From positions 1 through 53,421 of the forward strand of contig JAQUJY010000009.1 of NCBI GenBank assembly GCA_028680705.1: a stretch of DNA of 53,421 nucleotides, written 5' to 3'. Below, in pieces: positions 1-6,891 of the stretch. The stretch is from Bacteroidales bacterium. GTDB lineage: Bacteria > Bacteroidota > Bacteroidia > Bacteroidales > Tenuifilaceae. The notes beneath the pieces are model-generated. The model was given only the letters and a program-made list of their open reading frames with translations. It made no database searches and was not told the DNA's origin. The position numbers and the translations under genes are program-made. Position 1 is the first letter of the stretch. Every line of letters begins with the position of its first letter.

Positions 1-330
1 TCAATGCAGGTCTCATCGCACAACCCACTTTTTAACGACCCGATAAATAATATGCGAGCCCGTGAACGAAGAATTAAGGTTAAAGCCGGACAAATACCGT
101 TTAACTTTGTAGTAGGTACTCGCCGAGAACTGCAGCGGGCCCGTGAAAGATACTATGAAATCACCGGCAAAATCCCAGATGAAAGCGAAGTAAACCAAGG
201 GAACCTGGAAAATCAGGAAACAGAGAATTCGACTTCAAATGAAAACAATAATACTGAAGAACAATCCGATACTAAGGATAATATAACCACTGAAAAGAAC
301 AAGGAGAATACCGAAGTCCCAATACCATAA
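1..330 (+). CDS. C-terminal part of an unrecognised protein (5' end outside window)
   Basis: The reading frame is open from the first base of the window, so the ATG at position 4 is probably internal and only the last 109 residues are seen. The first 65 residues or so are basic and well ordered (residues such as RARERRIKVK and RELQRARERYYEITGK). After that comes a long low-complexity tail rich in Asn, Glu, Thr and Ser that looks disordered. I do not recognise the family from this piece and propose no function. The gene converges on the yfcE-like gene, whose stop codon lies only 4 bases downstream of this stop, so the two 3' ends nearly touch and I see no clear terminator between them. Confidence 0.6.
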   Translation, partial: SMQVSSHNPLFNDPINNMRARERRIKVKAGQIPFNFVVGTRRELQRARERYYEITGKIPDESEVNQGNLENQETENSTSNENNNTEEQSDTKDNITTEKNKENTEVPIP

Positions 331-334
331 AGGT

Positions 335-829
335 TTAGTACCTCGGTATCTCTAGTATCTCTAGTCCTTTCATATTCGTACCGTCAATCGTTAACCTTAC
401 TGCTGTGCGTAACGTATGAAACCCCGACTTGCCTGCGGCTCCTGGGTTTATGTGCAGCAACTCGTGTTTTTTGTCGAATATCACCTTAAGAATGTGGGAA
501 TGGCCACAAATTAAAAGTTTCGGTGGTTTTTCCTTAATTAATTTCAGCATTTTACTTTCGTACCTATTAGGATATCCACCAATATGGGTCATTAATACAT
601 CAACCTCTTCACAAAAAAATCTTAAAACTTCGGGGTAGTCTGCCCTAACCTCAAAATCGTCAATATTTCCATAAACTGCCCTAAGCGGTTTAAAGTTTTT
701 GATAGCCACCGCCGTCTCAATGTTCCCTATATCGCCTGCATGCCATAGTTCATCACAATTGCCAAAAAACTCCTCAAGGTTCTCATCCCAATGCCCATGG
801 GTATCGCTAAGTATTCCAATTCTTTTCAT
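335..829 (-). CDS. YfcE/MJ0936-family metallophosphodiesterase
   Basis: A 164-residue calcineurin-like phosphoesterase. Metal-binding motifs appear in order: SDTHGH (Asp9, His11), HAGDIG (Asp33), YGNID, MTHIGG and GHSH, the usual set for the small bacterial YfcE/Vps29-like family, which cleaves phosphodiesters and is cytosolic. The length matches the family. I chose the ATG at 829 because the protein then begins MKRIGILSDTHGH, with the first motif at residue 8. The frame stays open upstream to 877, but those codons have no domain match and would run into the divergent rsmE start. The gene is divergent from rsmE, with 42 bases between the two ATGs, so the promoters must share that short gap. 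The natural substrate is unknown. Confidence 0.9.
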   Translation of the reverse strand: MKRIGILSDTHGHWDENLEEFFGNCDELWHAGDIGNIETAVAIKNFKPLRAVYGNIDDFEVRADYPEVLRFFCEEVDVLMTHIGGYPNRYESKMLKLIKEKPPKLLICGHSHILKVIFDKKHELLHINPGAAGKSGFHTLRTAVRLTIDGTNMKGLEILEIPRY

Positions 830-871
830 TGTAATGCTATTATTCCTACTTTTGTACAAACACAAATATAT

Positions 872-1573
872 ATGCAAATTTTTTATATTCCCTCAGTATT
901 CGGCAACCCAATATCCCTCCCCGAAGAGGAATCGAAGCATTGTGTAAGAGTGCTTAGAATGAATATCGACGATACTCTTCAAATTGTCGACGGAAAGGGT
1001 ACGCTTTTTACTTGCCAAATTACCAGCCCTCACCCAAAGCATTGCGAGGTAAAAATAGTTAATGAAGTACAAGAATTTGCAAAAAGAAACTTTCATTTAC
1101 ACATTGCTATTGCACCCACTAAAAACATTGACCGATTTGAATGGTTTCTCGAGAAAGCCACAGAAATTGGAGTAGACGTAGTTACCCCTTTACTCTGCGA
1201 ACACTCCGAAAGGAAAAATCTAAATCACGATAGGCTTGAAAGAGTTCTTATTGCAGCAATGAAACAATCTGTTAAAGCCTATTTACCAAAGTTAAACCCC
1301 TTAACACCGTTCAGTCAGTTTATAACCTCACAGCAAGAGCAGCAAAAACTAATTGCCTACTGTGGTAATTACGATGAGCCACATGCTAAATCCTTGATTA
1401 AAAAGGGGGAAAGCATTCTCTACCTCATTGGCCCTGAGGGTGACTTCTCGCCCCAAGAGGTTGACCTTGCCAGATTGAATGGCTTTTCAACTGTAGGTCT
1501 TGGCCCCTCGCGTCTACGAACTGAAACAGCAGGAGTTGTTGTCTGCACAATGGCAAACCTGATAAACCAGTAG
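872..1573 (+). CDS. rsmE: RsmE, 16S rRNA (uracil-1498-N3)-methyltransferase
   Basis: A 233-residue SPOUT-class RNA methyltransferase that uses S-adenosylmethionine to methylate U1498 of 16S rRNA. The N-terminal 70 residues are the PUA-like RNA-binding part (MQIFYIPS..., with HCVRVLRMN). The C-terminal part has the knotted SAM site, seen as LIGPEGDFSPQEVDLA and LGPSRLRTETAGVV. The start is set at 872 because the protein then begins MQIFYIP, as the family does; the frame is open further upstream but overlaps the divergent gene. Length is normal. A decayed partial second copy lies 2.4 kb downstream at 4005-4535, almost identical over its last 390 bases. Confidence 0.95.
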   Translation: MQIFYIPSVFGNPISLPEEESKHCVRVLRMNIDDTLQIVDGKGTLFTCQITSPHPKHCEVKIVNEVQEFAKRNFHLHIAIAPTKNIDRFEWFLEKATEIGVDVVTPLLCEHSERKNLNHDRLERVLIAAMKQSVKAYLPKLNPLTPFSQFITSQQEQQKLIAYCGNYDEPHAKSLIKKGESILYLIGPEGDFSPQEVDLARLNGFSTVGLGPSRLRTETAGVVVCTMANLINQ

Positions 1574-1596
1574 TTTCTCTTTTACACTCAGTTTCT

Positions 1597-2280
1597 TTAT
1601 CCGAGAAGTTCTGCTATAAGTTTTATGCTTTTATTCTCAAGTTTTTCGAATAACTCTTTTTCAAATAGTTTGAATTCTTCTTTCTCTTTGCTAAAGAGAA
1701 TTTTTCCACCTTCAAGGTAATGAATATAGTCACATAAATTGGTTAAAGTCTCGATGATGTGCGAGGTTATGATTATGGTTTTACTTTTCCCCTTAAGCCC
1801 CAACAGTATTGAGCGAATAATTCTGCAGGTTTCAATATCTAAACCGTTAAATGGTTCGTCAAAGATAATTATGGGTTTATCCTGCTTTAGCACACTTAGG
1901 ATTGCCAGTTTTTTCTTCATCCCTGTGGAATACTCATCCACTATTTGGTCAAGCGGTAAAAGGAATAGTTCATTCCATCTATTCGTATCAAAACTACTGT
2001 TTTTGAATAGGCTCAGATATTCGTTACCCGTTATATTTGAGTAAAAGAATGGCTCTGTTACCAGATAGGAAATTACTTTTTTCGTCAGCTTTTCTCCTTG
2101 CCACTTTATTGTCCCCGATTCAACTGATTTTAACCCATATATAGCATTTAGTAACGTGGTTTTACCCGAACCATTAAGCCCCACTACTCCATTAATTGTA
2201 TTCTCTGAGATGGTTAAATCTAGAGACTCTATCACTTTTTTCTTTCCATACGACAAGTATAGATTTTCAATCGTAATCAT
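1597..2280 (-). CDS. ABC transporter ATP-binding protein
   Basis: A 227-residue nucleotide-binding subunit. Walker A is GLNGSGKTTL near residue 34, the signature is a variant YSTGMKKKL, and Walker B is IIIFDEPFNGLD, followed by a switch His in ITSH. The single short ATPase domain resembles the drug, lantibiotic or gliding-type exporters (BcrA/NatA style). Its ATG overlaps the end of the upstream permease gene by 14 bases, so the two are translationally coupled and form one two-gene unit. The substrate cannot be told from sequence. The 3' end faces that of rsmE with 23 bases between, so transcription converges here. Confidence 0.9.
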   Translation of the reverse strand: MITIENLYLSYGKKKVIESLDLTISENTINGVVGLNGSGKTTLLNAIYGLKSVESGTIKWQGEKLTKKVISYLVTEPFFYSNITGNEYLSLFKNSSFDTNRWNELFLLPLDQIVDEYSTGMKKKLAILSVLKQDKPIIIFDEPFNGLDIETCRIIRSILLGLKGKSKTIIITSHIIETLTNLCDYIHYLEGGKILFSKEKEEFKLFEKELFEKLENKSIKLIAELLG

Positions 2281-3214
2281 TTAGGTAGAAGTTTAGATTT
2301 TGTTTCGCCTTAAAATAGAAGCGCAACGCGAGCAAAATTACTAAGGGTGCTAAAACGGGTACCATAAAACCAACTATTCCGATACCAACAAACATCTGGG
2401 TTGCGGGCGAATTGCTATTTGGCTCATAAAAAGAGTACTTTACAAAAATTGCATAAACCTGTAAAATACAGAACATTAAGAGTATAACAAAAGGGATGTA
2501 CCACAATTCATAATGGAAGACGAGAAAACTTAGAATTAGTGGAGCACAAACTATCGTCAGTAGGGCTACCAGCTGTCTAATTTTTAAAAGTAAAAAATTA
2601 TTTGGGGCTTTTTCATATGCAATTATCATTTGGTAGGGTTCTCCCTTTTCCAAAAAACTCAGAGAAATAATTCCTAAAACCACCATTGTAAAGGGAACAC
2701 TGGCAACAAAAAATGAGAATAAAAACCCCACAAGCCAAATGCATAGGGTTAAAATAAAGAGATTCCGTACACCGCTTTTCCATTCAAAGCATTCATTGGG
2801 TATCCATCTTTGTATTCTCGTATTATAGGTAACTCGAGTTACCTTAAAGTCGAGTTGTACAATAACTCCCAGAGCAAAAACCAGAAGCAAGGCCAAGTAC
2901 CAATGGCTGTGTATTATAAGAAAGACGAGAAATGCAAATGCAACCAGCGTATACTCTGCAAAACAAATCCATTTATAGTTACTGAAGTTAATTTTAAGGA
3001 AAAGTTTGTCACTTCTTTTTATGTGCAGTAAAAAAAATAATAACAAAATAACTATTGATGTATACAATGCATTGGGAAATTGACTTGCTTGTACAAACAG
3101 GAATATAAAAAGCATAATAGTTAGCCCTAACAGAACAACTATCCTAAACAAACCAATCCTTAGAATTTCCCGATAAAACTGCTTAAACCTTATATTTACA
3201 AGAGATGCAATCAT
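2267..3214 (-). CDS. Membrane protein, probable permease of the adjacent ABC ATPase
   Basis: A 315-residue, very hydrophobic protein with roughly eight likely transmembrane stretches. The clearest are near residues 22-44 and at the C-terminus, where two hydrophobic segments precede a final polar NFYLNDYD tail. It has no motif I can name. The call as transporter permease rests on its hydrophobic profile and its 14-base overlap with the downstream ATPase gene. The start at 3214 is an ATG that begins MIASLVNIRFKQF, a basic amphipathic lead-in before the first membrane span. About 480 bases separate this start from the start of the next upstream gene, the small lipoprotein gene, which is oriented the same way, so a promoter in the 3215-3356 gap is likely but I could not identify one. 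Confidence 0.75.
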   Translation of the reverse strand: MIASLVNIRFKQFYREILRIGLFRIVVLLGLTIMLFIFLFVQASQFPNALYTSIVILLLFFLLHIKRSDKLFLKINFSNYKWICFAEYTLVAFAFLVFLIIHSHWYLALLLVFALGVIVQLDFKVTRVTYNTRIQRWIPNECFEWKSGVRNLFILTLCIWLVGFLFSFFVASVPFTMVVLGIISLSFLEKGEPYQMIIAYEKAPNNFLLLKIRQLVALLTIVCAPLILSFLVFHYELWYIPFVILLMFCILQVYAIFVKYSFYEPNSNSPATQMFVGIGIVGFMVPVLAPLVILLALRFYFKAKQNLNFYLNDYD

Positions 3215-3356
3215 TTACAACAGATTAGGCATTCTGTATGGTGTCATAATTTAGGCTACAAGTATTATTAGAGATTTTAATAACTTGTTACAATGAAAAC
3301 CTAACCTGTTAGCATAATGCAGTTCCTTACTTATAGTCTAAATATGCTATGGATTC

Positions 3357-3695
3357 CTATTTCCTAGCCTCATTAAGTTCAGTATCCTGCTCCTGCTCGC
3401 AGTCTTTAACCTTAATTTTTACTGTTTGAAAGGAGAATATTCCAATGGTACCATAATAGATTACGGAGTCGAAAAACGTCCGTCGGGTGCTTCTCTCATA
3501 GTTATCCAACTTCAATTTCTTATCCATAGTTCTAACTGGGAGCATTTCCCAAAAAAGGTATATCTCCTTTTCCTTAGTCAGCACCTTTGGTTTGCAGTCA
3601 ATTTCTGTATAGTTGCCAACTTGTACTGTACTTACAGCACATGATGTTGATAGCAAGGTTATAATGGCGAGTATTATGGTAATTATGCGCTTCAT
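3357..3695 (-). CDS. Small predicted lipoprotein, distantly Bor-like
   Basis: A 112-residue exported protein. The start at 3695 gives [20 protein letters not shown], a textbook signal peptide with lipobox LSTSC and lipidated Cys near residue 19. The mature part ends in a hydrophobic stretch ([20 protein letters not shown]) followed by an acidic, Gln/Glu-rich tail. The pattern of a conserved Trp/Phe region, a glycine-containing hydrophobic turn and a late Cys recalls lambda Bor/Iss-type lipoproteins, but I offer this only as a weak resemblance. It stands alone between the ABC pair and the duplication scar. Confidence 0.6.
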   Translation of the reverse strand: MKRIITIILAIITLLSTSCAVSTVQVGNYTEIDCKPKVLTKEKEIYLFWEMLPVRTMDKKLKLDNYERSTRRTFFDSVIYYGTIGIFSFQTVKIKVKDCEQEQDTELNEARK

Positions 3696-3837
3696 ACTGT
3701 TGATGTAATCTGGTATGCTTACAAATTTAGCATTTATTCCCATTAATAAATTGATAACATTAAGCTTTCTTTCTTATTCTTCCATCAAAAACATTCTTAT
3801 CATTATCCAACTGTTAGTGCACTTTATTAACTTGTTT

Positions 3838-3964
3838 ATAACCATCGTCGTCTCAATGTTCCCTATATCGCCTTCGTGCCATAGCTAATCACAATTACAA
3901 AAAACTCCTCAAGGTTCTCTTACCAATGTCTGTGGGTATCGCTAAGTATTCCAATTCTCTTCAT
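3838..3964 (-). pseudogene. Remnant of a second yfcE 5' end (about 42 codons)
   Basis: This stretch matches positions 704-829, the first 42 or so codons of the yfcE-like gene, in the same orientation relative to the neighbouring rsmE copy. It is clearly dead: the codon for Glu in the CDELW motif has become TAG, one base is missing in the run that encodes FFGN, and the rest of the gene is absent. Together with the rsmE remnant it shows that the original duplicated block included the divergent promoter region. Divergence from the parent is visibly high here, roughly one change per seven or eight bases by eye. Confidence 0.85.
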
Positions 3965-4004
3965 TGTAATGCTATTACTCCTGCCTTTGTACAAACGTAT
4001 ATAT

Positions 4005-4535
4005 ATGCAAATTTTTTAGTTAATGAGGTACAAGACTTTGCAAAAAGAAACTTTCATTTACACATTGCCATTGCAGCCACCAAGAGTATCGACCGATTTG
4101 AATGGTATTTTTGAAAAGAGCACAGAAATTGGAGTAGACGTAGTTACCCCTTTACTCTGCGAACACTCCGAAAGGAAAAATCTAAATCACGATAGGCTTG
4201 AAAGAGTTCTTATTGCCGCAATGAGACAATCTGTTAAAGCCTATTTACCAAAGCTAAACCCCTTAACACCGTTCAGTCAGTTTATAACCTCACAGCAAGA
4301 GCAGCAAAAACTAATTGCCTACTGTGGTAATTACGATGAGCCACATGCTAAATCCTTGATTAAAAAGGGGGAAAGCATTCTCTACCTCATTGGCCCTGAG
4401 GGTGACTTCTCGCCCCAAGAGGTTGACCTTGCCAGATTGAATGGCTTTTCAACTGTAGGTCTTGGCCCCTCGCGTCTACGAACTGAAACAGCAGGAGTTG
4501 TTGTCTGCACAATGGCAAACCTGATAAACCAATGA
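4005..4535 (+). pseudogene. Decayed partial duplicate of rsmE
   Basis: The copy begins with the same ATG context as rsmE (compare 872), but an internal deletion of about 170 bases (parent positions about 887-1057) removes most of the PUA-like domain. The deletion puts TAG at codon 5. A further inserted base in the GAATGGTATTTTTGA stretch shifts the frame again relative to the parent. From about 4131 to 4532 the copy is nearly identical to the parent (I count about three or four differences in 400 bases, including a changed stop codon). The reading frame 4023-4535 therefore still encodes an intact SAM-binding knot behind a garbled leader. I regard it as non-functional for U1498 methylation. 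Confidence 0.88.
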
Positions 4536-4726
4536 TTATTCCTTTTTGTACTTTTCGATAATTAGGTAAATGATTGGCAAAATGCCAACGGTGTTTGTTA
4601 TCCCAATTACAACAAACCATGCAACTTGGTTTTTTTTGGCCGATTTCCAAAGTGGAAATAACTTCCAAACTAGGTCCCAAATTACTGCAGTAAAATCGGG
4701 ATATAAGGGTTATCAAGAATTCTCAT
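4536..4726 (-). pseudogene. Frameshifted small membrane protein, DUF5652-like
   Basis: Read on the minus strand from the ATG at 4726, the product begins MRILDNPYIPILLQ and then hits TAA. A one-base frame change within the next few codons opens a frame that reads VIWDLVWKLFPLWKSAKKNQ and then VAWFVVIGITNTVGILPIIY, ending KYKKE. Joined, the two parts give the length (about 60 residues), the Trp-rich first helix, the central polar KSAKKNQ loop and the NTVGILPIIY second helix that I associate with small two-helix DUF5652-type proteins of Bacteroidota. The second frame alone has no ATG, GTG or TTG start. The stop codon abuts the rsmE-copy stop, so the gene sits at the edge of the duplication. A sequencing error is the main alternative to true inactivation. 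Confidence 0.6.
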
Positions 4727-4738
4727 AAAGCAACAGGT

Positions 4739-5710
4739 TTACTGTTCTGAATATTTAAGGATAAACTCACTAATTGCAGCTACCATTTCAGGTACAACAG
4801 GTAATTCTGTATTTGAGTAAGTACTCAAATTCTTCGTTCTCTCAGCATCGGCTGTTTTAAGTACATGGTTCATCCCTTCAATAATGACAAGTTCTGCATT
4901 GGGATTACCCAACTTTAATAATTCTGCATCTTTTACCTGAACCTGAATATCCGTTGTTCCCTGTATTATTAATATTGGTATTGTTAGTTGGGCTAATTGC
5001 TCAGCCGGATTATATTTTAGCCAGCTAATCATATAGGGCTGAACACTTGGGCGAAACAAGTTGTAAAGCAAGGGCGACACATTGGCTACAGGTCTACCCA
5101 ACAGTAGCGAATCTAAAATAGTTTTCGAGGTATTTACCATTACTTCAGGATAAGGACTAAGCTGCTCAAGGAGTACCTCGTCAACTCTACGACCAACACC
5201 AGCAATTGAGATAAACCCATTTGCTCCTCCCCTTTTGGCTGCAACCATTCCAATTAGTGAACCCTCACTATGCCCTGCAATAAAAATATCGGAAAATTTG
5301 TTAGTATGCTCAAGTTCGGAAATCCAATACGCTGCATCATCTATAAAATGCTCAAAGAGAAACTCGGTTTCAGGCTGCTCAGAAATACTTTTCCCAACTC
5401 CTCGCTTATCGTAGCGGACTGAGGCAATACCCTTCAGCGCCAAATCTTGTGCTAAAAACTTGAGGCTATTGTTCACCATTCCAAACTGATTCCCATTCCT
5501 ATCGGTTGGCCCTGAACCAGCAATAATCAGAACAACTGAGGGATGTTCAACATCCTTGGGCAAGAGCAATGTTCCGTAAAGAGAATCTGCCCCATTAAAT
5601 ACGACCATTTCAGAAGAAACAGACCCTTCGGGGTTTCCGGAATTTGCTTGGACACCACAAGGAAGCACCAATACGAAAAACAGTACAATTAGGCTATATA
5701 TATTTCTCAT
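4739..5710 (-). CDS. Exported alpha/beta hydrolase
   Basis: A 323-residue serine hydrolase of the alpha/beta fold (dienelactone-hydrolase/acyl-peptidase-like). A signal peptide of about 24 residues (MRNIYSLIVLFFVLVLPCGV, then cleavage near QANSG) sends it to the periplasm or outer surface. The oxyanion region is IIAGSGPTDRNG, the nucleophile elbow is AGHSEGS, the acid is the Asp of QGTTDIQV, and the His is in EGMNHVLK. All parts of the triad are present. I use the ATG at 5710; a GTG two codons upstream is also open. The substrate is unknown. It is monocistronic, with a strong terminator hairpin upstream at 5778-5804 separating it from the sigma-factor unit. Confidence 0.88.
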   Translation of the reverse strand: MRNIYSLIVLFFVLVLPCGVQANSGNPEGSVSSEMVVFNGADSLYGTLLLPKDVEHPSVVLIIAGSGPTDRNGNQFGMVNNSLKFLAQDLALKGIASVRYDKRGVGKSISEQPETEFLFEHFIDDAAYWISELEHTNKFSDIFIAGHSEGSLIGMVAAKRGGANGFISIAGVGRRVDEVLLEQLSPYPEVMVNTSKTILDSLLLGRPVANVSPLLYNLFRPSVQPYMISWLKYNPAEQLAQLTIPILIIQGTTDIQVQVKDAELLKLGNPNAELVIIEGMNHVLKTADAERTKNLSTYSNTELPVVPEMVAAISEFILKYSEQ

Positions 5711-5777
5711 AATCACAATTATTTTCTTAATAAAGATATTAAAAAAACCTATAGCACTTTATACTATACCTGAAAAT

Positions 5778-5804
5778 AAAAAAACCAGAATTTCTGGTTT
5801 TTTT
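5778..5804 (-). terminator. Rho-independent terminator of the sigma-factor unit
   Basis: A perfect stem AACCAGA/TCTGGTT with a 3-base loop is flanked by A and T runs on both sides, so it can act in both directions. It lies just after the 63-residue ORF that follows the sigma factor on the minus strand. Confidence 0.85.
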
Positions 5805-5821
5805 ATTTTTTTAGAATACTT

Positions 5822-6013
5822 TTAAATGCATTCAAGAATTTTGCTGAGAACCTCATCCGATATACCAAGAGTCGAATCTTCTATTCTATCAAGCAACTTC
5901 TGGAATACATCGATTGGTTCATAAAGGGTGTTCAGAAAAAAGACATCATCCGTTATGGAGGAATAATCGTAATGCTGATAAACCCAAAGTAGAGATGTAG
6001 AGTTTTGATGCAT
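5822..6013 (-). CDS. Small protein encoded next to the ECF sigma factor
   Basis: A 63-residue acidic protein without signal peptide, membrane span or cysteine motif. It is Tyr/Asp-rich in the first half (VYQHYDYSSITDDVFFLNTL) and probably helical in the second. It lies 64 bases after the sigma-factor stop on the same strand and before a terminator, so it is probably the second gene of that unit. The ATG at 6013 is preferred over the in-frame GTG at 6019. I do not recognise a family. Its position is where an anti-sigma factor often sits, but it lacks the membrane span usual for FecR/RseA-type anti-sigma proteins. Confidence 0.6.
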   Translation of the reverse strand: MHQNSTSLLWVYQHYDYSSITDDVFFLNTLYEPIDVFQKLLDRIEDSTLGISDEVLSKILECI

Positions 6014-6077
6014 AGGCACAATCGTTTTATGGTTTATTTAAAACATAAACGATTGCACTACTCCAATTATTGTTTTG

Positions 6078-6665
6078 CTATAATGTTAATTCTAAGTTTT
6101 TCTCCTGCATTATTTTTCTCATGTTAATTAGAGCATAACGCATCCTACCTAAAGCCGTGTTTATACTAACATTAGTTTGTTCGGCTATTTCCTTAAAACT
6201 TAAGCCCGAATAATGTCTTAGCATTACAACCTCCTTTTGTTCATCGGGAAGTTCGTCTACCAAATTTCTAACCTCACTTAAAAGTTGCTCAAACACCATA
6301 ATCTCTTCCACATTCTTGTCGGAAAATTTAGGTGAGTTAAATACATCAATCTCTGATTGGTCGTTCGAGTAGGTTTTTTGTTGCTTCTCCCTCCGAAAAT
6401 GATCGATAATTAGGTTATGCGCTATTCGCATCACCCAAGATACAAAACGCCCGCTATCAGTATACTTATTCTCCTGAAGGGATTTAATAACCTTAATAAA
6501 AGTATCCTGAAAAACATCCTCTGCGATAGTATAATTCTTAACGAGCAGTAGGATATAACCGAAAACTCTTTTCCTATGCCTACGAATTAATAATTCTATT
6601 GCCATCTGATCGCCCGATAAGAACTGATTAATCAGTTCGTTATCAGAAAGTTCACACTGTTTCAA
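6078..6665 (-). CDS. ECF-type RNA polymerase sigma factor (sigma-70 family)
   Basis: A 195-residue two-domain ECF sigma factor. Region 2 (about residues 23-95) includes the helix around AEDVFQDTFIKVI and the SWVMRIAHNLIIDHFRREK segment that contacts the -10 element. Region 4 (about 135-187) has LPDEQKEVVMLRHYSGLSF followed by the helix-turn-helix KEIAEQTNVSINTALGRM. The start is a TTG at 6665, supported by an unusually good Shine-Dalgarno sequence. No anti-sigma, TonB receptor or sensor lies beside it, so its inducing signal is unknown. It is divergent from uvrA. Confidence 0.92.
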   Translation of the reverse strand: MKQCELSDNELINQFLSGDQMAIELLIRRHRKRVFGYILLLVKNYTIAEDVFQDTFIKVIKSLQENKYTDSGRFVSWVMRIAHNLIIDHFRREKQQKTYSNDQSEIDVFNSPKFSDKNVEEIMVFEQLLSEVRNLVDELPDEQKEVVMLRHYSGLSFKEIAEQTNVSINTALGRMRYALINMRKIMQEKNLELTL

Positions 6666-6670
6666 AACTA

Positions 6671-6677
6671 CCTCCTT
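6671..6677 (-). promoter_or_regulatory. Strong Shine-Dalgarno site deciding a TTG start
   Basis: On the minus strand the sequence AAGGAGG lies 5 bases before the TTG that starts the sigma factor. Most genes here lack such a site, which fits the Bacteroidota habit of weak SD use, so its presence supports the TTG as start and suggests strong initiation. Confidence 0.7.
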
Positions 6678-6862
6678 GCTTTATTGGTTAATTAGGTAGA
6701 AGTGTTTTATAGGCAATAGATGTTTTTGGTTAGAATATAAGATTATGACATTTATTGTGCCAAATAAGCAAAAAAAACAATACAAAGCAAATTCTTATTA
6801 TATTTTGTCTTTTCCATTACCTTATAATTATAGGTTTTTATAGAAAAGCGACAATCTTTGGG

Positions 6863-6870
6863 TAACTTTG
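6863..6870 (+). promoter_or_regulatory. Bacteroidota-type -7 element of uvrA
   Basis: TAACTTTG matches TAnnTTTG. The expected -33 TTTG is only approximated by a T-rich stretch about 20 bases upstream. Transcription would start near 6875, about 15 bases before the uvrA ATG, which also argues against the open TTG at 6868 as start codon. Confidence 0.6.
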
Positions 6871-6891
6871 TGGGTTAACACTTTTCAAATA

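Noticed and set aside
335-877. Longer start for the yfcE-like protein at 877
   Set aside because: The extra 16 residues have no match to the family and would cover the rsmE start; ATG at 829 gives the usual N-terminus.
4023-4535. A second, shorter functional RsmE
   Set aside because: Its first 35 residues come from a shifted frame and the RNA-binding domain is deleted. Only the SAM knot remains, so it is treated as a pseudogene.
3838-4735. Insertion sequence as cause of the duplication
   Set aside because: I see no transposase, no terminal inverted repeats and no target-site duplication around the scar.
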